DNA from: Fervidobacterium thailandense
Lineage (GTDB): Bacteria > Thermotogota > Thermotogae > Thermotogales > Fervidobacteriaceae
DNA length: 64,000 nt
Direction: 5' to 3'
Assembly (NCBI RefSeq): GCF_001719065.1
Contig: NZ_LWAF01000005.1
Location: 1 to 64,000, forward strand
Part shown: piece after piece, positions 25,923 through 34,762 of the stretch
Layout of the letters: each line of letters begins with the position of its first letter
Position numbering within the stretch: position 1 is the first letter of the stretch
Translations under genes and position numbers: made by a program
The notes under the pieces: generated by a model
What the model was told of the DNA's origin: nothing
Seen by the model: only the letters and a program-made list of their open reading frames with translations
The model's database searches: none

Positions 25923-26962
25923 ATTTGATCCGTCCCTTTTGAAACACCCGCACTCTCAAACGTGGCCATCTCTCTGATCATCTTTATTGCCGCCTCGATG
26001 ATAGTCATTGCCAGTACAGCACCTGTACCCTCTCCAAGTCTCATATCCAGGTCCAGGATCGGTCGAAGTCCGAGTTTGTTCAATATGACCCCGTGCCCTT
26101 TAACCTTCGACCTATGACCAGCGAACACGTAATCGAGAACCTTAGGATTCATTTTCCATGCGATCAAAAGTCCAGCCGTTGTCGGAAATCCGTCGATAAC
26201 CACAGGAATCTTCTGCTCAAAGGCCTCGAGAATGAATCCTGCCATCTGACCTATACAGTAACCTCCAACTTTCGTCAGAATGTCGATCGGATCGTTCGGA
26301 TCCGGCCTGTTCACTTTGAGAGCCATCAGTACGGCTTCGCGTTTCCTTTTCAAGCCTTCCGCGTCAAGTGGTGTGCCAATGTCGAGGATTTCGTCTATAT
26401 CAAACCCCATAGCGCAAGCGATTGCCGTTGCCGTAGTCGTGTTTCCTATTCCCATGTCACCGATTGCAAGCAAATCTGCTCCTTCACTGATCGCTCTTTT
26501 TGCGATTCCCCTACCGAGTTCGATACACCTTTCGGCTTCCTCGCGGGTCATCGCCGGTCCTTCGGTAAAGTCTCGTGTCCCGTAGTTTACCTTCGCACCT
26601 ATGAATTTCGGATGCTCTATGTTAAAATCACCGTCGACACCCGAGTCCACAACGTACACATCCGCACCCACGTGCCTTGAGAAAACGTTAATCGCCGCTC
26701 CGCCGTTAAGAAAGTTCAGTACCATCTGGTAGGTAACCTCTTTTGGGTAAGCGGACACACCTTTTGCCGTAACCCCGTGGTCGGAGACGAAAACGTAAAC
26801 ACGCTTGTCCCTCGGTAATTCGGGAATAACCCGTTCTTGGATAAGTCCCATCTTGAGGGCAATCTCTTCCAAATATCCGAGACTTCCAACCGGCTTTGTC
26901 AAGTTGTTCAGTCTGTCAACGATACGACTTCTCAGTTCGGTAAGCTCCAGCTTTTGACTCAT
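25919..26962 (-). CDS. cobT: Nicotinate-nucleotide–dimethylbenzimidazole phosphoribosyltransferase CobT
   Basis: CobT activates the lower-ligand base as its riboside phosphate. The 347-residue protein shows 'KPVGSLGYLEEIA', 'VSDHGVTAKGVSAYP', 'GDMGIGNTTTATA' and a catalytic-region glutamate near the end ('LGEGTGAVLA'). The ATG at 26962 follows GAGGGGGGC. It is the first gene of the operon and lies directly behind the second cobalamin riboswitch. Confidence 0.95.
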   Translation of the reverse strand: MSQKLELTELRSRIVDRLNNLTKPVGSLGYLEEIALKMGLIQERVIPELPRDKRVYVFVSDHGVTAKGVSAYPKEVTYQMVLNFLNGGAAINVFSRHVGADVYVVDSGVDGDFNIEHPKFIGAKVNYGTRDFTEGPAMTREEAERCIELGRGIAKRAISEGADLLAIGDMGIGNTTTATAIACAMGFDIDEILDIGTPLDAEGLKRKREAVLMALKVNRPDPNDPIDILTKVGGYCIGQMAGFILEAFEQKIPVVIDGFPTTAGLLIAWKMNPKVLDYVFAGHRSKVKGHGVILNKLGLRPILDLDMRLGEGTGAVLAMTIIEAAIKMIREMATFESAGVSKGTDQI

Positions 26963-27014
26963 CGCTTAGCCCCCCTCGTGTCGCAGTTTTCAAGATTCCA
27001 ACTATATAAATCAA

Positions 27015-27052
27015 ACAAACAATTTCCCGACAAGCCCGAGCTTGCGGGAAAT
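27015..27052 (-). terminator. Terminator of the cobT-operon B12 riboswitch
   Basis: On the minus strand TTTCCCG-CAAGC and GCTTG-T-CGGGAAA form a long stem followed by TTGTTTG. It sits between the aptamer and cobT, where ligand binding would favour termination. Confidence 0.8.
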
Positions 27053-27057
27053 ACATA

Positions 27058-27213
27058 CCCTCAAGGCCGGTCTCCCGGCTCGCGGATCATCCTACTCCCC
27101 ACGCCTTCCCAGCCAGTTGGCCAGTGGCATACTGTGGGTTTCGTCCCCGCTCACGGTTGCTGGGCAGCCCCGGACTTTCACCGGTGTTCCCGCTTGATGA
27201 CACCTTGAGGGGA
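27058..27213 (-). promoter_or_regulatory. Cobalamin riboswitch before the cobT operon
   Basis: Read on the minus strand the aptamer shows 'AAGCGGGAACACCGGTG', 'AAAGTCCGGGGCTGCC', 'GAGCGGGGACGAAACCC', the B12 box 'ATGCCACTGG', 'GGGAAGGCG' and 'GTAGGATGATCC'. P1 pairs CCCTCAAGG with CCTTGAGGG. Its target is the cobamide salvage operon itself, the usual feedback arrangement. Confidence 0.95.
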
Positions 27214-27238
27214 AGTTCTATCATTATTTTTCGATTTC

Positions 27239-27244
27239 ATTATA
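27239..27244 (-). promoter_or_regulatory. Extended -10 promoter of the cobT operon
   Basis: TATAAT on the minus strand is preceded by TGG, the same TGGTATAAT context seen at 1228–1236 and 34626–34633. A good -35 box at 17 bases is not seen. Confidence 0.5.
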
Positions 27245-27346
27245 CCACAACCTGGTGCTGACAAAGCATTGATTCACTAAAACTTCCCGACGTGTTATAA
27301 TCGTATCGAAAAATTGAGAGTCGATGGAAAATAGAGGTAAGAAACC

Positions 27347-28363
27347 ATGCCCGAATTAGTGAGTATCGTTGTTCCAGTGTACAACGTTGAAGATTACCTT
27401 TCCAGATGTGTCGAATCCCTTTTGAGGCAGACTTATAGTTCGATAGAAATCATACTTGTTGACGACGGTTCTACGGATTCGTCCGGGAGCATTTGTGATA
27501 CGTTTGCCAAGATCGATAAACGCGTTAAGGTCATCCACAAACCGAATGGAGGTTTGTCCGATGCCAGGAACTCTGGGTTGCAGGTGGCAAGAGGTGGGTT
27601 CGTTACCTTCGTCGACGGGGACGATGTCGTCTCAGAAAAGTACGTAGAAACTTTGCTTGAAAACGCCCAACGTTTCGAGGCAGATATCAGTATCTGTAAC
27701 TTTAGAAGGTTTCACGATGAGTCAGAACTCCTGGTGCGCAACAGAACCGTGGAACCTGTTATGAAGGTTTTAAATAACGTTGATGCCCTTTTGGAACTTT
27801 ACGGTCCGCTGTACGTACAGTTCACAGTCTCTTGGGGCAAGTTGTACAGGAGAGCTCTTTGGGAAGATGTGAGATTTCCCGTCGGTAAGTTACACGAAGA
27901 CGAGTTTACAACGTATAAATTACTGTGGAAAGCAAGAAAGGTTGTCTACACGGGTGAGGAGCTTTACTTTTATAGACAGCGCTCAGGTAGTATCATGCGC
28001 TCGTTTGATTCAAAAAGGATATGCGACATCGTTGGAGCGCTGAAGGAACGTGCGCAGTTCTTTAAAGAAAATAACCTAAAGCATCTTAACGAACTCACGG
28101 AAAAGAGACTGTTCTGGACCATTTTGGCTAACCTCAGCAAAATTTCGGAAAAGGAAACACTGGCAGATGGAAACCAAATTCGTTTTTTGAGGAAAGAATT
28201 GATCAATCTGGTTAGACATACCAGTATTCGCGATCCCTTGTTCAGATTGCTGATGTTCTTGTCAGTTCCATTTCATAATTTTGTGTACCGTGCTTACCGT
28301 GTTTACAACAACCTGGTACTGAAGTTTGGGAGTAGAAACTCCAAGGTGAGAGGATTGATATGA
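27347..28363 (+). CDS. Family 2 glycosyltransferase
   Basis: The 338-residue protein starts with the GT-A fold text 'VSIVVPVYNVEDYLSRCVESL', then 'LVDDGSTDSSG' (nucleotide-sugar aspartates), 'NGGLSDARNSGL' and the DXD-type 'FVDGDD'. A C-terminal helical region follows. Such enzymes add sugars to exopolysaccharide, capsule or O-antigen chains. The acceptor is unknown. It opens a four-gene cluster with overlapping ends and is preceded by a TATAAT at 27296–27301. Confidence 0.9.
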   Translation: MPELVSIVVPVYNVEDYLSRCVESLLRQTYSSIEIILVDDGSTDSSGSICDTFAKIDKRVKVIHKPNGGLSDARNSGLQVARGGFVTFVDGDDVVSEKYVETLLENAQRFEADISICNFRRFHDESELLVRNRTVEPVMKVLNNVDALLELYGPLYVQFTVSWGKLYRRALWEDVRFPVGKLHEDEFTTYKLLWKARKVVYTGEELYFYRQRSGSIMRSFDSKRICDIVGALKERAQFFKENNLKHLNELTEKRLFWTILANLSKISEKETLADGNQIRFLRKELINLVRHTSIRDPLFRLLMFLSVPFHNFVYRAYRVYNNLVLKFGSRNSKVRGLI

Positions 28364-29499
28364 AGTATTTTAAAACTTTCAAAAACAAGCTTGGAGCCAA
28401 AATTTATTACTCCCGACGAACCTTTGAAGTTCTCAGGGACATCCGAAACTTGAAGGAAAATGAACTCTTTCTGGTGTTACTGAACACGCCCGAGCATTCA
28501 AATCTTGGAGATCACGCGATAGCGCTCGGTGAACTTTATTTTCTTAAGGACAGGTTTCGGGATACGAGCGTTTTTGAAATAACCGGTCACCACTGGAGAT
28601 TCGATAAGAGACGGCTTGTCAAATTGTTGGAAAAGCAAGACGTCATTTTGGTACACGGTGGAGGATACTTGGGAACCTTATGGATGGACGAAGAAGAGGT
28701 CTTTCGTGAAATAATTAAAAGGTTCGGTGATAAGAAAATTTTCGTGTTCCCACAAACTGTTTATTTTGATGAAACTCGAGAGGGTGAGGAAGAAAAATCA
28801 ATATCGAGGAATATCTACACTTCCCATCGAATGATTAATTTTCTTGTTCGGGAGAAACGGTCGTTTGAGCTTCTGAAAGAGGAGTTTAAACTGGAGAATG
28901 TCCACCTTATGCCGGATATGGCACTTTACCTAGCCTTTAGGGAAGGTTTACTCCCGCAAGGCAAATTGAGAGAAAACAAAGTGATTCTCTGTATGAGGAA
29001 CGATAAGGAGAAAATTTCAGGTGAAGCAATTCGCGTTGAAATAGAAAGCATAGTGAAACGAAATGGATTCGAGGTTATGTACACCGACACCGTGGTAACT
29101 GGAATGGTCAGACCTCACGAAAGGGAGAAGTATCTGCACGAGATCTTAAGAAATTTCTCCGAAAGCAGGTTGATAATCACCGACAGGTTGCACGGGATGA
29201 TATTTTCGTTCATAACGGGAACGCCGTGTGTTGCGATGAACAACCTCAGTGGAAAGGTTATGGGATTCTACGAAACTTGGTTCAGGGATGTCAACTTCAT
29301 CAAACTTGCGTCCAGTTTTAAAGATCTTGAGGAAAACGTGGAACTGTTGATGAAACTAAGCGAAGAAGACATCAAGCGAGAGAGGGATGTTGCAAAGGAA
29401 CGTCTAAAACCTTATTTTGACGAGCTTGGCTCTTTACTCTACCACGAAATACACGGTGGTGACTCAAGAGTTGAACGTCTACAAAAAATTGATGTTTAA
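28360..29499 (+). CDS. Polysaccharide pyruvyl transferase family protein
   Basis: The 379-residue protein has 'TPEHSNLGDHAIALGE' near residue 45, 'ILVHGGGYLGTLW', 'FPQTVYF' and a C-terminal 'SRLIITDRLHGMIFS', the hallmark patterns of the CsaB/WcaK-type pyruvyltransferase family. Members ketalise pyruvate onto sugars of surface polymers. It overlaps the preceding gene by four bases (ATGA) and the flippase start by 41 bases. Confidence 0.87.
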   Translation: MKYFKTFKNKLGAKIYYSRRTFEVLRDIRNLKENELFLVLLNTPEHSNLGDHAIALGELYFLKDRFRDTSVFEITGHHWRFDKRRLVKLLEKQDVILVHGGGYLGTLWMDEEEVFREIIKRFGDKKIFVFPQTVYFDETREGEEEKSISRNIYTSHRMINFLVREKRSFELLKEEFKLENVHLMPDMALYLAFREGLLPQGKLRENKVILCMRNDKEKISGEAIRVEIESIVKRNGFEVMYTDTVVTGMVRPHEREKYLHEILRNFSESRLIITDRLHGMIFSFITGTPCVAMNNLSGKVMGFYETWFRDVNFIKLASSFKDLEENVELLMKLSEEDIKRERDVAKERLKPYFDELGSLLYHEIHGGDSRVERLQKIDV

Positions 29500-30880
29500 C
29501 ACTTTCCTTTTCGCACTGGGTAACTTCAGTTCCAGGGCTATCAATTTTCTGTTGCTCCCCGTCTACACCAGGTTTTTGACACCGGCCGACTATGGCAGGC
29601 TCGATTTGATCAGTACGACCGTCTCATTGCTTTTTCCGTTTGTCACGCTCCAAATCTTCGATGCACTCTTCCGCTACAGTTCCGAACTCAAGTCCAGCGA
29701 ATACAGGAAAGTGGTTTTCTCTTCTTCACTTATTTTTTCCCTTATCTCAGTCTCCTTGCTAATCCCATTTTACCCAATCTTTGCGCGTTGGAGAATTTTT
29801 TCGAACGCAACGCTTTACCTTTACCTGATGATTCTTTTCTCAATACTTCTCTCCGGCTCGAAACAGTACCTTCGAGCGACAGATCGCGTTTCCCTGTTTG
29901 CGATATCGGACATTCTTTATTCCCTATCCCTGGCAGGGTTCAATCTTCTCTTTTTAGTTGGCCTGAGGAAAGGGGTTACCGGATACCTACAATCAACGAT
30001 ACTGGCCCAAGTTCTCACCTTCTTATTCCTTTTCTTCAAGGCTAAGCTCTACAAAGAATTCCGGCTGTACGTTGATATGCGAACTGTGAAGCACATGCTT
30101 CGCTATTCCATCCCACTCGTTCCCAACAGCTTGATGTGGTGGGTTGTGAACGTTTCCGATCGTTATGTACTCACATATTTTCTCGGAATCGAGGCTACTG
30201 GGTACTACTCTGTTTCCGCACGCTTTCCTTCGCTACTAACCATGATGTATGGTGTTTTCTTTCAAGCATGGCAAATCTCAGCTGTCGAAGAGTACGGTAA
30301 AGATTCCTACTCCGAAGTTTTCAAGAAAACATTCGAGGTTGTTTCAGCTGCTCTGTTTATCGTCACATCTCTGTTTTTGGTGTCTTTACGGTGGATAGTA
30401 CGTCTACTTGTCTCCGAAGCGTACTACCAGTCGTGGCAGTTTGTTCCATTCCTCTTACTCGGTGTGGTGTACCAGGCATTTTCGAGCTTCTACGGGGTCA
30501 ACTATATAGCTTCAAAAAAGACCGCTGGAGTTTTTTCAACATCGCTTGTCGCAGCTATCGTAAACTTCGGTATAAACGTTGCTTTAGTTAAGTCTCTCGG
30601 AATCCAAGCCGCCTCGTTTTCAACTTACATAGCTTACTTGATCATGTGGTTACTACGTGTTCGGGAAAGTTCAAAAGTCGCGAACCTAAAGATAAATCTG
30701 AAGAAAACCTTCATTTCGTCTGTGCTTTTGCTCTTTCAAACACTTTTCACCCTGTGCTTACAAAACTACGTCGGGTTTACACTTTCCCTTGCTACCTCGG
30801 TAATTGTGCTGATTGCGTATAGAAAAGATTTTGCGAGAGTGATAAGCTTCATTTCAAAGAGGGGTGAAAGAAGTCGGTGA
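29459..30880 (+). CDS. Oligosaccharide-lipid flippase (Wzx/MATE-like)
   Basis: The protein, 473 residues if the GTG at 29459 is used, has about 12–14 membrane segments and the N-terminal pattern 'LFALGNFSSRAINFLLLPVYTRFLTPADYG', here only partly quoted, of polysaccharide-biosynthesis flippases. It would move lipid-linked sugar units outward across the membrane. The start is uncertain; an ATG at 29492 without a ribosome site is the alternative. It ends in a GTGA overlap with the next glycosyltransferase. Confidence 0.88.
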   Translation: MTQELNVYKKLMFNTFLFALGNFSSRAINFLLLPVYTRFLTPADYGRLDLISTTVSLLFPFVTLQIFDALFRYSSELKSSEYRKVVFSSSLIFSLISVSLLIPFYPIFARWRIFSNATLYLYLMILFSILLSGSKQYLRATDRVSLFAISDILYSLSLAGFNLLFLVGLRKGVTGYLQSTILAQVLTFLFLFFKAKLYKEFRLYVDMRTVKHMLRYSIPLVPNSLMWWVVNVSDRYVLTYFLGIEATGYYSVSARFPSLLTMMYGVFFQAWQISAVEEYGKDSYSEVFKKTFEVVSAALFIVTSLFLVSLRWIVRLLVSEAYYQSWQFVPFLLLGVVYQAFSSFYGVNYIASKKTAGVFSTSLVAAIVNFGINVALVKSLGIQAASFSTYIAYLIMWLLRVRESSKVANLKINLKKTFISSVLLLFQTLFTLCLQNYVGFTLSLATSVIVLIAYRKDFARVISFISKRGERSR

Positions 30881-31935
30881 AACCATTTGTTTCCTTCATT
30901 ATTCCGACGTACAACGTTGCTGGATACGTTGAGAAAACGATTGAAAGTTTACTGAAACAAACGAGCAAGAACTTTGAGGTCGTACTGATCGATGATAACT
31001 CAACGGACGATACCGTTCATGTGGTTGAGCAGATTCTGACCAACCAGAACGAAATCCAGTGGACTTTACTACGAAATTCCGCTAACTCCGGCCCAGGAGC
31101 AAGTCGGAATTTGGGAATCGAGCAAGCAAGGGGAGATTACTTAATTTTCCTTGATGGTGACGACAGGGTTGAAAGTACGCTGGTTGAAAGGTTGGAAAGT
31201 GCAAAGCGGGATTTCAAGGTTGAGAAAGATATCGACGTCTTTGTGTGGAAATACGTCGAACTTTCAGCTGACGGGACACAAAACATTCCCCGGTCACCTT
31301 TCACCGGCGTGGTACCGAATGTGGTAACAAGTGGTACAAAGATCCTTCAGGCAATGCTAATAGAACGCTGTTTTCACATCTGGACCACGAGTTTTGCCGT
31401 AAACAGAAAGCTGGTAAGTGAAAAAAGATTGCGATTCCCGGAAGAGTGCCGAAAAGGCGAGGATCTCACATTCATACTTCAAGTTCTTGCCAATGCTCGT
31501 TACGTGCTTTTCTTGGATTCTGTGCTGAGCTACTATCTACAACGGAAAACCTCCATTTCCAGGACGTTTTCAGCCAAAGACTTGCAAGTTTACAACTGTT
31601 TAATTCAAGCTTGTGGTGCGTTGCTTAACGCAACCGACGATAACAAACTCTTTGGTGCTTGCGAAGAGTTCGCCTTTTACAGGTTTTTGAATTACTTTGA
31701 AGCACTTACAGTCAAGTGGAAGGATGCTTGGAATTGGTCAACATTCGTCTCCAAGTTGGATTCGGAGTTTGGTATTGGTGGAGAAGTTGAAAAGTTAATT
31801 AATTCGGTGCACCACCGAATTTCTCGGAGGAAAAAATTAATTTCAAAACGCTGCCTGAGTGAACGCGTAAAATTCGCGCTGTTCAAGCTCTCACCACGAT
31901 TTTACTGGTTCCTCTACAGACTCAAATCGCTATGA
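30877..31935 (+). CDS. Family 2 glycosyltransferase
   Basis: The 352-residue protein has the same GT-A architecture as the first gene of the cluster ('VSFIIPTYNVAGYVEKTIESL', 'LIDDNSTDDT', 'NSGPGASRNLGI', 'FLDGDD'), but with a different C-terminal half, so it probably has another specificity. The GTG start overlaps the flippase stop. It ends eight bases before a convergent chemoreceptor gene. Confidence 0.9.
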   Translation: MKPFVSFIIPTYNVAGYVEKTIESLLKQTSKNFEVVLIDDNSTDDTVHVVEQILTNQNEIQWTLLRNSANSGPGASRNLGIEQARGDYLIFLDGDDRVESTLVERLESAKRDFKVEKDIDVFVWKYVELSADGTQNIPRSPFTGVVPNVVTSGTKILQAMLIERCFHIWTTSFAVNRKLVSEKRLRFPEECRKGEDLTFILQVLANARYVLFLDSVLSYYLQRKTSISRTFSAKDLQVYNCLIQACGALLNATDDNKLFGACEEFAFYRFLNYFEALTVKWKDAWNWSTFVSKLDSEFGIGGEVEKLINSVHHRISRRKKLISKRCLSERVKFALFKLSPRFYWFLYRLKSL

Positions 31936-31943
31936 AACGGTGC

Positions 31944-32786
31944 TTACAGTTTGAGTTCCTTGAGTTTCGTCTGTGCCTTAACGATCGAAGATATAACCCT
32001 CGAAAGTGTTTCAAACTTTTCAATGGCGGTACTCATCACCTCTGAAGCCACCGTACAACTTTCGGCTTCTTCCTTCAATTCATCACGCGTTTCTATAAGT
32101 AATCTGGAGACGTGCGATAAGAGTGACGAGTTGGTTTGTAGGAAAGCAAGAAGTTGCTGGAGCGAATTTTGAACCGTGACGAATATTTCCCCCACAAGTT
32201 GTATACTCTCCAAAGCCTGCTTTACCGACGAAGATAGTTCCTTAACCTGGTTCGTTATGTCTTTTGCAACGCTGTTTGATTCGTTTGCGAGTTTCTGAAC
32301 TTCACTTGCGACAACTGCGAACCCTTTGCCAAATTCTCCGGCCCTCGCTGCTTCAATTGAAGCGTTCAGAGCGAGGAGATTCGTTTGTTTCGCAATCTTT
32401 GTTATTTGTGTAACCATCTCCTCGATGGCAGAGAACTTGCTTAGCGTTTCAGAAGTCTGATGGACGGAATTCTGCACGATGTCGTTTATACGTTCTATAT
32501 CTGCACCGGATTTCCTCAGCTCTTCGATTATCTCATTCGTCACCTTCTGGGATTCAATTACCGACTTGTCGAGTTCCGCACTCTCCCTTTCGAAGCGTTC
32601 CGAGATTTGAACGATTCTCCTATGCATCTCTTCGAACTTCTGCTCGAGCTCCGCGATACTTTTTTGAACTTCCCTTACCCTCGAAATCAACGCTTCATCA
32701 AGCTGGGCTATGAAAGATGTCATCAGATTTTCCGCAAAGAACGCCGAGGACATCCTTTCTAAGGCTTCATGATCAAGTCTTGGCAT
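31944..32786 (-). CDS. Soluble methyl-accepting chemotaxis signalling protein
   Basis: The 280-residue protein lacks membrane segments and consists of a short N-terminal part followed by an all-helical signalling domain. The MCP tip is clear: '[21 protein letters not shown]' (partly quoted) and '[13 protein letters not shown]'. I placed the start at the ATG at 32786, which follows TAGGTGAT; the frame stays open upstream to 32813. It lies seven bases behind an oxygen-binding di-iron protein. ODP–MCP pairs of this type sense oxygen in Treponema and Thermotoga, so this is probably the cytoplasmic receptor for ODP. Confidence 0.9.
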   Translation of the reverse strand: MPRLDHEALERMSSAFFAENLMTSFIAQLDEALISRVREVQKSIAELEQKFEEMHRRIVQISERFERESAELDKSVIESQKVTNEIIEELRKSGADIERINDIVQNSVHQTSETLSKFSAIEEMVTQITKIAKQTNLLALNASIEAARAGEFGKGFAVVASEVQKLANESNSVAKDITNQVKELSSSVKQALESIQLVGEIFVTVQNSLQQLLAFLQTNSSLLSHVSRLLIETRDELKEEAESCTVASEVMSTAIEKFETLSRVISSIVKAQTKLKELKL

Positions 32787-32793
32787 AATACGA

Positions 32794-33570
32794 TCACCTA
32801 CCGTATATTTCATCTATAATGTCAATTCCGCATTTTAACGTTTTGAACCAGTCAAATAGCTTTTTCACGTTCTCTCCTTTGAATATGGCTCCGTGCTGAG
32901 GTGCAACGATTTCAATTTCTTTCTTTTCCACGATACTGAGCCACTTCTTCAAAGCGATGCTTGATGTAATGTACCTTTTGTGAAATCCCTCCATCAGTTT
33001 GACATGTTCGTTGAAGTTCTCAACAAACACGTATCTTTGACCTTTTGGAAACACCGCAACCCCCAGATCCCCGGAGAAGAGAATCTTTGCACGTGGATCG
33101 TAAAGTGTGAAGTTTCCGGTGGAATGGAGATAATGCGTTGGGATGAATTCAAGTTCAGTTCCAGATTGGAGTCGCAACTTCTCTCCCTTATCCGGGAGTG
33201 CAACGACTCTTCGCTGGTCGTAAATTCCAAAGTGTGGGAGGAACCTGGTCCACAGGGCTGAGATGTAAATTTTCGCGTTTTCCGCGATCGAGAGCCACAA
33301 CGTGATTCCAGAGGTAACATCCGGATCCTGGTGTGTGAAAAAGATGTACTTAATCTTGCTCGGTTCGATAATCTCAGAAACGTTTGCGAGGACCCGCGGA
33401 AAAACATGTGCACCACCTGGATCCAACAGCATCGCCTCGTTGCCGTCCACGATTAGGTACTGGTTCGTCTGGACAATCCCCTCTTCCTCCTTCTCTTCCC
33501 ACGCGAGGAAAATAAACTTGTGCACACCATCGTCGTAGAGTGTTATATTCTCCGTCCCGGTTTGAAGCAT
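32794..33570 (-). CDS. Oxygen-binding di-iron protein (ODP), flavoprotein-A-like β-lactamase fold
   Basis: The 258-residue protein has the metallo-β-lactamase fold of flavodiiron proteins without a flavodoxin domain. Iron ligands are suggested by '[10 protein letters not shown]', '[10 protein letters not shown]', 'FSGDLG' and 'APQHGAI'; the first site has glutamine where hydrolases have histidine, as in the ODP group. ODP binds oxygen at its di-iron centre and signals to a partner receptor. The ATG at 33570 follows GGAGGTGAAAAC. It lies between msrA and the MCP, making an oxygen-response operon. Confidence 0.87.
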   Translation of the reverse strand: MLQTGTENITLYDDGVHKFIFLAWEEKEEEGIVQTNQYLIVDGNEAMLLDPGGAHVFPRVLANVSEIIEPSKIKYIFFTHQDPDVTSGITLWLSIAENAKIYISALWTRFLPHFGIYDQRRVVALPDKGEKLRLQSGTELEFIPTHYLHSTGNFTLYDPRAKILFSGDLGVAVFPKGQRYVFVENFNEHVKLMEGFHKRYITSSIALKKWLSIVEKKEIEIVAPQHGAIFKGENVKKLFDWFKTLKCGIDIIDEIYGR

Positions 33571-33590
33571 GTTTTCACCTCCACAATTTA

Positions 33591-34235
33591 TCAAAAGACT
33601 TTTCTTCTGTAGTGGCAGTACGGAACCTTACCCGTTCGTTCGTAATAGTCCTGGTGATAGTCCTCGGCAAGCCAAAATTCGCTCGCACGTTTCAGTTTAG
33701 TCGCAACCGGAAATCTTTCTCTAAGCTCTGAGATGATACGCTCCGCAATTTCCCGTTGCCTTTCGTTCGTGTAAAATATCACGCTCTTGTACTGCTCACC
33801 AATATCGGGACCTTGACCGTTCTCCTGAGTGAAGTCGTGTATTTCAAAGAAATACTTGATGAGATCCTCTTCACTAACTATTTTTGGATCGAAGATAACC
33901 TCCACTGTCTCGTAATGGCCAGTGAGTCCGGTACAAACCTGTTCGTAAGTTGGATTTTTGACGTGGCCTCCCATGTATCCAACACGCGTGTCGACTATCC
34001 CATGAAGTTGCTTGAATAAGTGCTCAACTCCCCAAAAGCATCCTCCGGCAAAAAACATACGATCTATAGAGGGCTTTTCACCATGGGGAATAAAGCGAAG
34101 CGAAACGGAATTCACGCAATAACGAACGTTCTTGGGTGTGAAACCGTTATCTTGATCCCTTGCCACACTGAAGTGTGAGAATTCTTTACAAGGTCCAGAA
34201 ATCGAACAATAAAAGTTCCGGTTAACTCTATCCAT
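33591..34235 (-). CDS. msrA: Peptide methionine sulfoxide reductase MsrA, preceded in frame by an MsrB C-terminal remnant
   Basis: The MsrA domain (about residues 57–214) is complete, with the catalytic 'GGCFWGVEHLF', 'GYMGGHV', 'YEQVCTGLTGH' and a C-terminal 'YHQDYYERTG'. Before it, about residues 33–52 read 'FTPKNVRYCVNSVSLRFIP', the last strand of MsrB with its catalytic cysteine. The gene is therefore the tail of an msrB–msrA fusion. Residues 1–32 do not fit MsrB well. The N-terminal part of msrB lies at 43055–43282 in the same orientation. MsrA itself should still work, but its start and promoter are uncertain. Confidence 0.88.
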   Translation of the reverse strand: MDRVNRNFYCSISGPCKEFSHFSVARDQDNGFTPKNVRYCVNSVSLRFIPHGEKPSIDRMFFAGGCFWGVEHLFKQLHGIVDTRVGYMGGHVKNPTYEQVCTGLTGHYETVEVIFDPKIVSEEDLIKYFFEIHDFTQENGQGPDIGEQYKSVIFYTNERQREIAERIISELRERFPVATKLKRASEFWLAEDYHQDYYERTGKVPYCHYRRKVF

Positions 34236-34323
34236 ACGTACTTATACTTGATCCTGTTTAATTTAAATTTCGAGCAAGGAAGTCATTTTTGAGCCTACCT
34301 GCAAGTTTGTGTTTGCCCCCACC

Positions 34324-34338
34324 GTTCTTCTACGCTTT
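34324..34338 (+). repeat. Left copy of a 15-bp direct repeat flanking the defence genes
   Basis: GTTCTTCTACGCTTT occurs here and again, identically and in the same orientation, at 41743–41757. The two copies enclose the helicase and methylase genes and nothing else. Confidence 0.65.
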
Positions 34339-34605
34339 ATAGTTAGCAACATTACAAAGTTTGCAAGCCAAGCACGGTAGATGGCCGAGGAATGATGGCA
34401 AGCATTTTGCTAATTTTCAACATCAACATAATATTATATCACTTTTCACTATCTTGATGGCACTGTACTCCTGTATTGGGGTACAAGATTTTGGACCCCT
34501 GGATTCTATAAAAGAAAGTTGGCAAATCCCTTCGCCTTTTCTTCGAAGATTCTGACCGAGTAGAGATCAAGCTTTGAGCTCAAAGGTATGCATTTTGTCA
34601 GAAAA

Positions 34606-34633
34606 TTGCAAAAGCCAACACACATGGTATAAT
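34606..34633 (+). promoter_or_regulatory. Promoter of the helicase–methylase operon
   Basis: TTGCAA (34606–34611) and TATAAT (34628–34633) are 16 bases apart, with TGG before the -10 box. The leader to the GTG start at 34763 is about 120 bases. Confidence 0.6.
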
Positions 34634-34762
34634 TATCTCAGACAACCATTTTTAAAACCTCGCATACTTATCTTAATGTTATTCCAGATGTGATTCAGTT
34701 TGGTTGAAAAAAGAATCTCGAAAGGGATTCACGAAATCTAAGCAGTCACGCGGGGTGAAGTC

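Larger units (their letters stand above)
34236..34762. other. Boundary region of the defence island
   Basis: No gene is seen in these 527 bases. They hold the left copy of a 15-bp direct repeat (34324–34338), AT-rich DNA without open frames of note, and a promoter for the helicase gene (34606–34633). The msrBA tail begins just to the left, so one junction of the inserted DNA should lie in or near 34236–34340. Confidence 0.6.
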
